Shown here: piece by piece, positions 10,059-19,287 of the stretch
Layout: each line of letters starts with the position of its first letter
Position numbering within the stretch: position 1 is the stretch's first letter
Source: Mollicutes bacterium
GTDB lineage: Bacteria > Bacillota_I > Bacilli_A > Izemoplasmatales > Izemoplasmataceae
Direction: 5' to 3'
DNA: 32,373 bases
NCBI GenBank assembly: GCA_003554735.1
Contig: PWHE01000029.1
Location: 1-32,373 of the forward strand
The notes under the pieces: generated by a model
What the model was told of the DNA's origin: nothing
Seen by the model: only the letters and a program-made list of their open reading frames with translations
The model's database searches: none
Program-made: the position numbers and the translations under genes

Positions 10059-11156
10059 CTATCCACCCAACCCTTTGCCGAGCATGGTGATGGCATTCGT
10101 CGGGCAAATGGAGACACAATGGCCGCATGAGAAACATTTCTCGGCGTCAAACATGATTCGTTCTTTGAATTCAATGGCGAAATACGGGCAGGTTTTTACA
10201 CAGAGCATGCATTCGATGCAGCGTTCCTTGATAAGCTCCGGCAGTTCGTCAGTGTAGGTCACGTCGTTTTGAAGATCGGTGTCGATCACTTCCTGAACTG
10301 ATGAGAAACCATATTTGTCAAGGGCGGCGGGAAGGTCGTCGATGATTTTCTTGTACAGCTGTTTGCCTTTGAGGAGTGCGCCCGATAGCATCTGCACCGC
10401 CGAGGCTCCGGCAAGCAAAAACTCGATGATGTCATCGGCGCTTTGGATGCCGCCCACGCCGATCACATTCAGGTCGGGTTCAGCTTGCTTGATCTTATAG
10501 ACCACACCAAGCGCGAGGTTCTTGATGAGCGGACCGGTGGTCCACGCAAACCCGTCCTCGGCGCCGTATTCAATGCGGCGTTGAGCGATGTTGATGTTCA
10601 ACGTCGGACCGAGCGAATTGATGGCGACGACACCGTTCGCACCAGCTTCCTTGATGGCTTTCGCAAAGCCTTCGGGGTCCGGGAGATGCGGGCTGATTTT
10701 CATGTAGACCGGCTTATCCGTATGCGCCCGGATGGTTTTCACCGTAGCGGCGATGACACTGAGGTCAGTGCCCACATAATGGGTCGACACTTCAAAGGCG
10801 TCCGCAAACGCATCCAGTGTCGGGATCAGTGTTTCCATATCCGCTTTTGAGTATCCGACGGACACGATAAGGGGTCGGTCGTTGTTCTTTTTGAAGTTGG
10901 GAAGAAACGATTCCGTCCAGTCCTCCAATGCGTGCTCACTCCAGAGTTCCGAGTTCATGACATGGTTTTTCCCGGCCTTGATGCAAGGTTTGGGGATGGT
11001 CGGCAGTTTGGTGGAGATGGTCTTGGTGACCACGGCACCGCAACCGGCGTCATCACGCATGAACAATAGTTTTTCAAGATCGCCGACAAGGGGACCGCTT
11101 GCGGGCATGAGCGGATTGGAAAGCGTCATGCCGTCGAATGGGGTTTTCAGGTTCAT
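10059..11156 (-). CDS. PreA-like dihydroorotate/dihydropyrimidine dehydrogenase with C-terminal 2x[4Fe-4S] ferredoxin domain
   Basis: DHOD-like barrel (MNLKTPFDGMTLSNPLMPASGPLVGD; GVGGIQSADDIIEFLLAGASAVQ) followed by CIECMLCVKTCP and CFSCGHCVSICPTNAI. Confidence 0.85.
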   Translation of the reverse strand: MNLKTPFDGMTLSNPLMPASGPLVGDLEKLLFMRDDAGCGAVVTKTISTKLPTIPKPCIKAGKNHVMNSELWSEHALEDWTESFLPNFKKNNDRPLIVSVGYSKADMETLIPTLDAFADAFEVSTHYVGTDLSVIAATVKTIRAHTDKPVYMKISPHLPDPEGFAKAIKEAGANGVVAINSLGPTLNINIAQRRIEYGAEDGFAWTTGPLIKNLALGVVYKIKQAEPDLNVIGVGGIQSADDIIEFLLAGASAVQMLSGALLKGKQLYKKIIDDLPAALDKYGFSSVQEVIDTDLQNDVTYTDELPELIKERCIECMLCVKTCPYFAIEFKERIMFDAEKCFSCGHCVSICPTNAITMLGKGLGG

Positions 11157-12463
11157 TTTGAATCACCGACTTCCTTTTCAATGGTATGCCAGACCGTTTC
11201 CGCGCGTGATCTTGCCTGACGATATAGCGTTTCAGCCGATCGGTCAATCGTGTAGTTGCTGACCAATTGTCGGCCGCCTATAAAGACATGAGAGGGCTTG
11301 AAGCTGCTGAATGCGCCAAAGAACAGATGACCGAGGGCGTTCGCCTTGTGAATCGGGGTGGGCGGAATATAAGGCAGCATGAGCATGTCCGCCTCATAGC
11401 CGGGTGAAAGTTTTCCAAGCCGGATGCCAAAACGATCCGATGCATACGCGTAGGTATCCTTGATGATCCGTTCAAGGTCATCAAGGCCAAAGGCTTCCGG
11501 CGTGTTTTCTTTGACGTGTTGGGTGAAGAACAGATTGAGATACTCCGTGGTGACCGATGAAGACAAACCGTCGTTGCCGATGATGACGGGGATGCCTTTC
11601 CTGCGTAAAAGCGCATAGTTCGGAACGTCAATTCCGTTGTTCATGTTGGACCCCGGATTGAGCGCGACGACGCACTGGCGTTTTTTGAGGATGTCTGCCT
11701 CGTTTTCATCAATATACAGTGCGTGGGTGATGATGCTTCCCGCATTGAGCAGCCCGTGTCTGTCAAGTCGCTCAATCACGCGTTCGCCATACTTCTCAAC
11801 ACAGTCGTCCTCATCCATTTTGTCCTCGGCGACATGAATATGGATGGGCGCATCGCCAAGGTTCGCCTTGACTTTCTTCAGTGTCTCCTCGCTCAAGGTG
11901 AGTGAGGCGTGCAAACCGAAAAGCCCTTGATGCATGGTGCTTTTCGTCTGCATAAAGGCGCGGTTCTCCGCAATGCATGCATCCACGTCGAAACGGTCGG
12001 AGGTTTCAAATGCGTAACAGCCACGGACACCGACCGTATCGGTCATCGCCTCTTTCAGTGTGGCGAGCGAATCCTTGATGGTGCCGGAGGCGTGATGGTC
12101 GATGATCGTGGTCACGCCGTTTTTCAGGTGGTCCACGGCATTGACAATGCCCGAATAAAAGATTGAATCTCTAGTGAGCCGCTTATCAAGACGCCACCAC
12201 TGTCCTTCGAGGATATCCATGAAATCGTTGTATTCGAAATCGTTCAGCCACCCACGGGCGAATGTGGAATAAACATGGGTGTGCCCCACAATCATCGATG
12301 GCATGAGCATTGTGTCCTTGCCGTCGATGATCTCATAGCCCCGGTCGATGAAATCCTCCATCGACCCTTTTTCAATGATTGTCTCATCGAAGACCACATA
12401 ACCGTGTTCGTGAAAATCGTGGTAATCATAGACAATCGCGTTAATGATCGCTTTTTTCTTCAT
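11153..12463 (-). CDS. ssnA: SsnA-like amidohydrolase (putative purine/guanine-type aminohydrolase)
   Basis: MIVGHTHVYSTFARG, TTIIDHHASG, HIHVAEDKMDEDDC, VIIGNDGLSSS, typical of the SsnA/ATZ family. Start MKKKAI at 12463 preceded by GGGGAGA. Confidence 0.85.
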   Translation of the reverse strand: MKKKAIINAIVYDYHDFHEHGYVVFDETIIEKGSMEDFIDRGYEIIDGKDTMLMPSMIVGHTHVYSTFARGWLNDFEYNDFMDILEGQWWRLDKRLTRDSIFYSGIVNAVDHLKNGVTTIIDHHASGTIKDSLATLKEAMTDTVGVRGCYAFETSDRFDVDACIAENRAFMQTKSTMHQGLFGLHASLTLSEETLKKVKANLGDAPIHIHVAEDKMDEDDCVEKYGERVIERLDRHGLLNAGSIITHALYIDENEADILKKRQCVVALNPGSNMNNGIDVPNYALLRRKGIPVIIGNDGLSSSVTTEYLNLFFTQHVKENTPEAFGLDDLERIIKDTYAYASDRFGIRLGKLSPGYEADMLMLPYIPPTPIHKANALGHLFFGAFSSFKPSHVFIGGRQLVSNYTIDRSAETLYRQARSRAETVWHTIEKEVGDSK

Positions 12464-13697
12464 TGAGCAATCTCCCCTTTCCACCCAGGAACGTGCGATC
12501 TTTCATGATGAAACGTCCCCGGGACATGGTGCATTTGACGTGGCCCTTGACGGGCTGGTTCAGATACGGGTTGTAATCGGTCGCGTTATGAAACGTATCG
12601 ATGGTGCGGTCGGTTTCCTCGTAGATGAACAGATCGGCATCATAGCCTTCCTTGATGCGGCCCTTTTTGGGAAGCCGCATCTTTTGGGCGACATTGCGCG
12701 TCATTTTGTCGATGATGGAAGGACCGAAGCGGGCATACATGATGTCAAAAGCCTGTTCGACGCCTGGGATACCAAGCGGCATGTCAATCAGTCTTTCATT
12801 GTGTTTGTCCGCTTTGTTAAAGGCACAGTGATCGGTGCCGATGGTACCGATCGAGTCTATATTTCCAATCAGGGTTGTTCGCTCTTTTTCACTCCGCAAA
12901 GGCGGTGCGAAGGTGAAATAGCGGCCTTGATCATTTTTGAGCATCTTCGTTGAAAAGGTAAAGTATTGCGGGCAACTCTCGACGTGAAAGCGACGATTCA
13001 GAATGCCTGAAAACCGCTCTTTGAGACGTTCGATCGTATGACCGCTGCTAAGATGCACCATGTAGAGCTCCCCGTGCGTACGATTGACAAGTTCAGCAAG
13101 CGCGAGCGCTTCACTGGTTTCGCTTTCGCTCGGACGCGAGCGGGGGAGATCTTGATGCGTATAGGTTTCATCCAACGTAATCATCGCGTCATTCTCGATG
13201 TGCGCAAGCAACAAAAACGGATAGTGGTTTTGAAGCCCGAGCAAAGTCTCGATGGTTTCACGGTCGCTCATCCGCCCCGATTCCGAATACGTCGTGAACA
13301 CTTTGAGCGAATCAAGCTTCAAATCGCGCATCGTCATGACATAATCCTTCAAATCGCAATCAGTCGACTTGAGTGTAGCGTGAAATTTGTGATCAAGGCA
13401 AGCATCGGAGGCTTCCTTTTTTCTTTTATCGTATGTCTCACGGAGCGACCGGGGTGAATCCGAAGGGTCGAGAAAATCAAGGAACGTGGTCACACCGCCG
13501 AATGCGGCCGCTTTCGAGCCGGTGTGAAAATCGTCACGCGAGACATATCGGCCCAGGTCGAGTGAAAAATGGACGTGCGGATCGATGATCCCCGGAATGA
13601 CAAGATTCCCTTCGGCGTCATACGTTGAGTCGCACGCTTCGATTGTCTTTTTCAAAGCGACGATGCGACCGTCACTGATGTAGACGTTAAGCGGCAC
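12441..13697 (-). CDS. Dihydropyrimidinase/hydantoinase-family amidohydrolase
   Basis: VIPGIIDPHVHFSLD, LKVFTTYSESG (carboxylated-Lys region), IGTDHCAF. The true start is probably upstream of the GTG at 13697 (see findings). Confidence 0.85.
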   Translation of the reverse strand: MPLNVYISDGRIVALKKTIEACDSTYDAEGNLVIPGIIDPHVHFSLDLGRYVSRDDFHTGSKAAAFGGVTTFLDFLDPSDSPRSLRETYDKRKKEASDACLDHKFHATLKSTDCDLKDYVMTMRDLKLDSLKVFTTYSESGRMSDRETIETLLGLQNHYPFLLLAHIENDAMITLDETYTHQDLPRSRPSESETSEALALAELVNRTHGELYMVHLSSGHTIERLKERFSGILNRRFHVESCPQYFTFSTKMLKNDQGRYFTFAPPLRSEKERTTLIGNIDSIGTIGTDHCAFNKADKHNERLIDMPLGIPGVEQAFDIMYARFGPSIIDKMTRNVAQKMRLPKKGRIKEGYDADLFIYEETDRTIDTFHNATDYNPYLNQPVKGHVKCTMSRGRFIMKDRTFLGGKGRLLNEEKSDH

Positions 13698-13756
13698 AAA
13701 GCGTCCTTCCTGATAGACGCGGCCGTTAATGATCCCTTTGTCGTAGATAATCCCAC

Positions 13757-14230
13757 CTACTCTCTCAATAGTGTGTATGTACGCACCCCGAAGGTCACTT
13801 CGAAGGCATCAAGCAAATCCTCCCTGACGACCAGCACGAGGTCGCGATTGGACTCGATCGCTCGCCGGATCAGCGGGTAGAACCCTTTCCGGTTGACTTC
13901 AAGCAATCCGACTTCATCAAAATAAAGCGGCTCGACATCCTTTTCAAGCAGCGCCTCGAACGTTTCCTCAACCCACTGCATGGCCGGTGCGCTCAGATGG
14001 TAGGGACCGATGACTTCATGAGTTTCAAAGGAGGGACCCATGTCGTCGGCATGCGTGATGAGGCAGCGGCGCTCAGCGGTCGAGAGTCGTCTCATGTGAT
14101 AGGTCGAAGGCCTACCTTTTTTCATGGTCTTTTCGCTTACGAACCCGTCGCCTTGTCGCCTTGTTTCATAATGGCGCAGAAGTCGGCTCGATTTACCGGC
14201 GTTAATCCTCCCAGTAACGATGCTTATCAT
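13757..14230 (-). CDS. P-loop NTPase resembling the THEP1 nucleoside-triphosphatase family
   Basis: Walker A-like VTGRINAGKSS and Walker B-like LYFDEVGLLEVNRKG; small size. Confidence 0.6.
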   Translation of the reverse strand: MISIVTGRINAGKSSRLLRHYETRRQGDGFVSEKTMKKGRPSTYHMRRLSTAERRCLITHADDMGPSFETHEVIGPYHLSAPAMQWVEETFEALLEKDVEPLYFDEVGLLEVNRKGFYPLIRRAIESNRDLVLVVREDLLDAFEVTFGVRTYTLLRE

Positions 14231-15053
14231 CGGCGGTCTCCCTCATGTGCTTATGGCCGGTTTTGCCGTGGGATACGGCGAGCATTTCAGACGCGATTGA
14301 AATTGCGATCTCCTCTGGTGATCCGCCGCCGATGTCAAGACCGATCGGCGAATAGAAGTTGGAAAGGTCGATCTCGCGGCCGAAGGTCTCATATGTCCTG
14401 TCAATGTATTCCCTCAGTTTCTTGAGTGAACAGAGCATGCCCATGTATTTCGGTTTGAGGGAACGTTCGAGGACTTTGTTGATGACGTGATAATCGTATT
14501 TGTGACTCGGCGTGCAGACGACAATGAAACTGTCGTCACGAATCGGTTCATTGTCAATGAACGTCGCGAACGATTCGAGCACCTTCCTGTCGGCGCCGTC
14601 GAATTTTTCAAGCACCACCTCGCGCTCATCGATGACCGTGAGATGAAAATCCATGGTCTTAAGTACTTTCGCCAGAGCCTGTGATACGTGACCGGCCCCG
14701 AAGAGATAGACATACTCCTTGGCACCGATGAACTCATAAAAGAGTGTCACGACACCACCGCATACCATAGGCAGCGTCTTCGCCTCAGGTACGACCTCGC
14801 CTTTGTTGAGGAGATATTTCTCCAATACATTTTGGCGGCTTTTAAACAGTGTCCCGGCTTTGTCAACCGCATGGTATTCAAGGTTTCCACCGCCTACTGT
14901 CCCAATCATGGTCCCGTCTTCGCCGACCAACAGTTTCTTTCCGACTTCAACAGGACCTTCCCCCGTTTTATCGACGGCTGTGATCAAGACGCAGTCTTTG
15001 CCTTCTTTTTTATAATGCATTATGTGTTCATAAATGTCGGTCATGAATGCCAT
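14202..15053 (-). CDS. XdhC/CoxI-family molybdenum hydroxylase maturation factor
   Basis: GTVGGGNLEYHAVDKA, PMVCGGVVTLFYEFI, LFGAGHVSQALAKVLKTMDFHLTVIDER, SPIGLDIGGGSPEEIAISIASEML. Confidence 0.9.
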   Translation of the reverse strand: MAFMTDIYEHIMHYKKEGKDCVLITAVDKTGEGPVEVGKKLLVGEDGTMIGTVGGGNLEYHAVDKAGTLFKSRQNVLEKYLLNKGEVVPEAKTLPMVCGGVVTLFYEFIGAKEYVYLFGAGHVSQALAKVLKTMDFHLTVIDEREVVLEKFDGADRKVLESFATFIDNEPIRDDSFIVVCTPSHKYDYHVINKVLERSLKPKYMGMLCSLKKLREYIDRTYETFGREIDLSNFYSPIGLDIGGGSPEEIAISIASEMLAVSHGKTGHKHMRETADDKHRYWED

Positions 15054-15068
15054 CCTTTGCAGAGTAAT

Positions 15069-15704
15069 TTAGATGAAATATGAAACAACCAGCGCCAACG
15101 TCAAAGCAAGTGGCGCCAAGGAAGGGTGTAAACGCATTTCGCGCAACGACGGTGCGGCGATTTTGTTGATCAATATGAAAATCAATACACCCACCACGGC
15201 GCTGATCAGCCCCTCAATGAGCGTGAACGTAGCGAATGCTTGCATGGTTGCAAGGTGTGGGCTGAAAAATTCGATGGGCGAGGCGATGAGAGCCTGATGC
15301 CAAAGCATATATGCCGCTCGCCAACCGATGGACGCGAGTACAAAACCGCCTGCAAGCGAGGGGAGCGTCTTTTTGTTCAGCATGCCAACGGCTCCGATGA
15401 CGACAAGACTTTGCAGAATGATGGAGGCCATCGGGTTGGTGACGCTGAACGTCGGTACGGGTGTCAATAGATTCACCGACTTGATGGCGGCAGCGATGAT
15501 GGCGACCATCAGCATGGCACGTCGGCTCGGAAGCCGGCGATACGATGTCACTAGAACGGCAGCGCCGATCGGGAACATGACGCTCCCTGCGATGAACGGA
15601 ACTGGAATCAAGTGAAGCGCGAAACCAAGCGTCGCTTCCAGGATGCCCCAGAGTGCTCCGAAAAATATAACATGGCTCAGAAATTTCATGGTTTTGATAT
15701 TCAT
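15069..15704 (-). CDS. Uncharacterised polytopic membrane protein
   Basis: Several long hydrophobic segments. Its start overlaps the stop of the upstream Mo subunit (ATGA). No family recognised. Confidence 0.7.
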   Translation of the reverse strand: MNIKTMKFLSHVIFFGALWGILEATLGFALHLIPVPFIAGSVMFPIGAAVLVTSYRRLPSRRAMLMVAIIAAAIKSVNLLTPVPTFSVTNPMASIILQSLVVIGAVGMLNKKTLPSLAGGFVLASIGWRAAYMLWHQALIASPIEFFSPHLATMQAFATFTLIEGLISAVVGVLIFILINKIAAPSLREMRLHPSLAPLALTLALVVSYFI

Positions 15705-18025
15705 TGTCTATCCTTCTCCTTTTGTTTGATCCCCATCAGGATTTTCTCAGGGGTGATTGGTAAGGTGGTGATGCGAACGCCCGTTGCGTTATAAATCGCA
15801 TTTGCCAAAGCCGCGGGCGGGGGGTCGATGCCGATTTCACCGGCGGATTTTGCGCCATAGGGGCCGCTGTCTTCGTAACTGTCCGCGAATTCCGTCCGCA
15901 GACGGTTGATCTCTTTTTGGGAAGGAATCTTGTAATTCAGAAAATCGCCGGTGATGTTCTTCCCTTTTTTCGACATGTGGTATTCCTCATAGGTGGCCAT
16001 GCCGATGCCTTGGACAATGCCGCCTTCAATCTGACCTTGCGCAAGCTTCGGATTGATGGTCGTGCCGACATCGACGACGCTTGTGTAATCAAGGATGTCG
16101 AACTCGCCGGTTTCCCTGTCGACCATCACTTCCACAAAACCGGCCATGAATGGCGGTGGCGACTTGTGTCCGACGTATGAATGCGTGGCGGTCAGCTGTT
16201 GTTGTTCGTCATTGTAAGTTAAGGTGTTTGAAAGTTTGGACAAGGTGACACTCGACCCGCTTGAATCGGTGAACGTACGACCGTCGAAATCGATCGATTC
16301 GACGTCACATTTGAGCATGCGGGCGGCTTCGCGGATCATCATATCCCGGAGTTTGGAAGCCGCTTTGTAAACAGCGTTTCCACTGACGTATGTCGTGCTT
16401 GAGGCATACGCACCGGTGTCAAAGGGCGTGAGGTCGGTATCCGAGGAATAGACGACCACGTGTTTCAGTTCACACCCGAGCGCTTCGGCAGCGATTTGCG
16501 CCAGTACGGTATCGCTTCCCTGTCCGATTTCGGTGGCGCCGATGGTAAGATTGTAAAAGCCGTCATCGTTGAGTTTGATGGTCGCCGCCCCCATATCGAT
16601 GAAGGGTATGCCGCTTCCTTGCATCGCGATGGCCATGCCGACGCTCCGGACTTTCGAATCTTCTACTTTTTTGGGGTGCTTCCCTCTCCAGTCGGTCAAC
16701 TCAAGCCCACGTTTGAGACAATATTCGAGCTTACAGGACTCCATGTCCATCGCCGTGCCTTCGGTCCCTTCCCCCATGACTTCAAAGATTTTCGAGGTTT
16801 CGCCCTCTTTGATCATGTTTTTCTCTCTGAGTTCCACCGGGTCCATGCCGAGTTTCTCCGCAAGCATGTCGATGATGCTTTCAAGCGCGAAGTTGCCTTG
16901 AACGGCCCCATAGCCTCTGAAGGCGCCGGCGGGCATCCGGTTGGTATAGACGATATCGCCGTGGAAACGAACTGCGTCCACCTTGTTGTAAAGCGGAAGC
17001 ACTTTGGAGCCGGTGACCATATAGACGGTGAGCGCATGCTCCCCATACGCTCCGGTGTCCGATAACCCATAGACATCGAGGGCGGTTATTTTCCCGTCTT
17101 TGGTGGCGCCGATTTTAAAATCGAGACGCATACGATGGCGGGAATACGTCGACTCGAACACTTCCTTGCGCGTATAGACCATCTTGGACGCTTTGCCGGT
17201 GCGCAGCGTCACCGCCGCACAGAGCATCTCGCCATGCAGTGCCTGCTTTCCTCCGAATCCGCCACCGACCCTGGGTTTGATGACGCGGATTTTATGAATC
17301 GGAACCTCAAGGGTCTGCGAGAGAATCCTTCGGACATGAAACGGTGTCTGCGTAGAAGAAAACATGAGCAAACGATCGTTATAGTCGATCTCCGCATGCA
17401 CCGCATGCGGTTCCATCATGGCGTGTGCCTGCGGGGTTGTGTGAAAGGATTCTTCCACAACGACATCGCTATCGTCAAGGGTTTTGCCGACGTCTCCGAT
17501 TTCCATGTGGTAGGCGGCTGCGAGGTTGCGTTTCGGATCGAAACCGATCGGAAACATCTCATGGATGTCGTCTTCCGGGTGGACACGCACCTTGTGGTCC
17601 TTGGCGCCTTCAAAATCGAGTACGGGATCATAGACCTCGAAGTCGACCTTGATCGCGTCCAAAGCTTTCAGAGCGGTCGCTTCATCCACCGCTGCCACCG
17701 CACAGACCTCATCACCGACGTGACGTACATACTCATCAAGCACAAACTTGTCGTGTGGGGAAGGCTCCGGATAACCCTGCCCTGCCCGTGTGTAGGCGTT
17801 GCGTTTGAAATCTTTGTGGGTAAGCACGATTTCAACACCCGGGAGTTTTTTCGCTTCGCTTACGTCAATGTGAGTGATTTTCGCGAACGCGTGCGGCGAA
17901 CGCATCACTTTGATGATCAGCGCATCCTTCGGCGCAAAGTCCTCTGTGAATGCTTTTCGTCCCATCATGATGCCTTTTCCGTCTATGGATGGATTGAATG
18001 TGTTCACGACATTCGTCTTTTTCAT
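15701..18025 (-). CDS. Molybdenum hydroxylase large (molybdopterin-binding) subunit, set B
   Basis: VGGGFGGKQALHGE, GAFRGYGAVQGNFALES, GPYGAKSAGEIGIDPPPAALANAI. Start at MKKTNVV (18025), ATGA overlap. Confidence 0.88.
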   Translation of the reverse strand: MKKTNVVNTFNPSIDGKGIMMGRKAFTEDFAPKDALIIKVMRSPHAFAKITHIDVSEAKKLPGVEIVLTHKDFKRNAYTRAGQGYPEPSPHDKFVLDEYVRHVGDEVCAVAAVDEATALKALDAIKVDFEVYDPVLDFEGAKDHKVRVHPEDDIHEMFPIGFDPKRNLAAAYHMEIGDVGKTLDDSDVVVEESFHTTPQAHAMMEPHAVHAEIDYNDRLLMFSSTQTPFHVRRILSQTLEVPIHKIRVIKPRVGGGFGGKQALHGEMLCAAVTLRTGKASKMVYTRKEVFESTYSRHRMRLDFKIGATKDGKITALDVYGLSDTGAYGEHALTVYMVTGSKVLPLYNKVDAVRFHGDIVYTNRMPAGAFRGYGAVQGNFALESIIDMLAEKLGMDPVELREKNMIKEGETSKIFEVMGEGTEGTAMDMESCKLEYCLKRGLELTDWRGKHPKKVEDSKVRSVGMAIAMQGSGIPFIDMGAATIKLNDDGFYNLTIGATEIGQGSDTVLAQIAAEALGCELKHVVVYSSDTDLTPFDTGAYASSTTYVSGNAVYKAASKLRDMMIREAARMLKCDVESIDFDGRTFTDSSGSSVTLSKLSNTLTYNDEQQQLTATHSYVGHKSPPPFMAGFVEVMVDRETGEFDILDYTSVVDVGTTINPKLAQGQIEGGIVQGIGMATYEEYHMSKKGKNITGDFLNYKIPSQKEINRLRTEFADSYEDSGPYGAKSAGEIGIDPPPAALANAIYNATGVRITTLPITPEKILMGIKQKEKDRQ

Positions 18026-18474
18026 TTCAATCCCTCCAGATACTTTTTGACGGCCTGAACCTGTGAATGGTAGCCGGTGCACCGGCAAAGATGACCGGTG
18101 AGGTAGTGACGTATGGTATCTTCATCCGCATCCGGCGCTTCGTTTGAAAGGGCATAGACGCTCAACGCGATGCCGGGATTGCAAAATCCGCACTGATCCG
18201 CGCCTTCACCACCAAAGAATCCGGCCAATCTTGCCGCATGGTCCTGGACGCCTTCGACTGTTGTGATGGTTTTTCCCTCGGCGCGTGCACTCAAGTATGT
18301 GCACGATGGGACGGGTTTGCCTTCAACCAGTATCGTGCACACCCCGCAACTCGTTGAATCGCATCCGCGGCGCACACTTATGAAATCATGGTCTCTCAGG
18401 GTGTCGAGCAGCACGTCGCCCGGTTGAATCTCCAACACCCTTTTTCTCCCGTTGATCGTGGCATGAAGTTTCAT
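18022..18474 (-). CDS. Molybdenum hydroxylase 2Fe-2S (small) subunit, set B
   Basis: GCDSTSCGVCTILVEG and DQCGFCNPGIALSV...GHLCRCTGYHSQ. Confidence 0.92.
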   Translation of the reverse strand: MKLHATINGRKRVLEIQPGDVLLDTLRDHDFISVRRGCDSTSCGVCTILVEGKPVPSCTYLSARAEGKTITTVEGVQDHAARLAGFFGGEGADQCGFCNPGIALSVYALSNEAPDADEDTIRHYLTGHLCRCTGYHSQVQAVKKYLEGLK

Positions 18475-19274
18475 GTTCTCCCCTCCTCGAGCATAAAAAG
18501 ACCGCGCCGAACATACACGTATGCAAGGTGCTTGCGATACGCTTCGCTGGCGCGGTGATTATCACCGAATCTGACCGCTTCTGCGGCCTTTTCGGCGGCT
18601 TTTTCTATGGTGGTTTCATCATTGTCAACAGACCCGTTCAAAACAGCCATGGCATCCATGGCAAGGACGGCACGCGCGGGACGCGAACCTAAAGCGATTC
18701 GGGTTTGTCCGTCAGTCTTGGTGATCGTGATGTTGAGCACAGCAAAATCGAGCGCGGTCTTACGGACTTTCTTGAAATATCCGCAACCGGCTTTTGAAGG
18801 GATGTTCACTGAAACGAGGATGTCGTCGGTCCGACCCTTCCGCTCGAGAAATTCGGCTAGGGAAACTTCGCCTTCCTTGAAAAATTCCAGACGGGCGTCC
18901 ATACAAAGCAAAGGACCGAGTAAATCGGAAAATCCGTATTTACCGACGACGCTTCCGCCGATGGTGGCGATGTTCCTGAGTCCGACACCGACAATCTGTG
19001 CGGCGGCGTGAGGCAAGATTCCATTGAAGATGCGCTTCAGGACATCGCTGGTTTCGATGTCGCGAAGGGGGGTCATGCTGCCGATGGCAACGACACCGTC
19101 GCGTTCGTCAATGGCATCCAGCCCAAGACCGCTCAGGTCGATGGCCTCCTCGAGTGTCCTGGATGAGAACTTCATCCATGCGCCGCCACCGATGATGGCC
19201 GCGTCCGAGGAACGCTCCAGACGTTCATAAGCGTCTGCGAGCGATGATGCCTTATGAAAGTTTTGGATCTTCAT
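18471..19274 (-). CDS. Molybdenum hydroxylase FAD-binding subunit, set B
   Basis: IIGGGAWMKF, LRNIATIGGSVVGKYGFSD motifs, located directly before the 2Fe-2S subunit. Confidence 0.85.
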   Translation of the reverse strand: MKIQNFHKASSLADAYERLERSSDAAIIGGGAWMKFSSRTLEEAIDLSGLGLDAIDERDGVVAIGSMTPLRDIETSDVLKRIFNGILPHAAAQIVGVGLRNIATIGGSVVGKYGFSDLLGPLLCMDARLEFFKEGEVSLAEFLERKGRTDDILVSVNIPSKAGCGYFKKVRKTALDFAVLNITITKTDGQTRIALGSRPARAVLAMDAMAVLNGSVDNDETTIEKAAEKAAEAVRFGDNHRASEAYRKHLAYVYVRRGLFMLEEGRT

Positions 19275-19287
19275 TCCTGGCTCCTCT

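Noticed and set aside
10058-10174. N-terminal extension of the set A Mo subunit (MNSKNESCLTPRNV...)
   Set aside because: Overlaps the coding region of the PreA-like ferredoxin domain and has no homology-like character; the MKRDISKS start 2 nt after the upstream stop is better.
128-19274. Possible selenocysteine (in-frame UGA) in the Mo hydroxylases
   Set aside because: All reading frames are complete without internal UGA; nothing suggests recoding.
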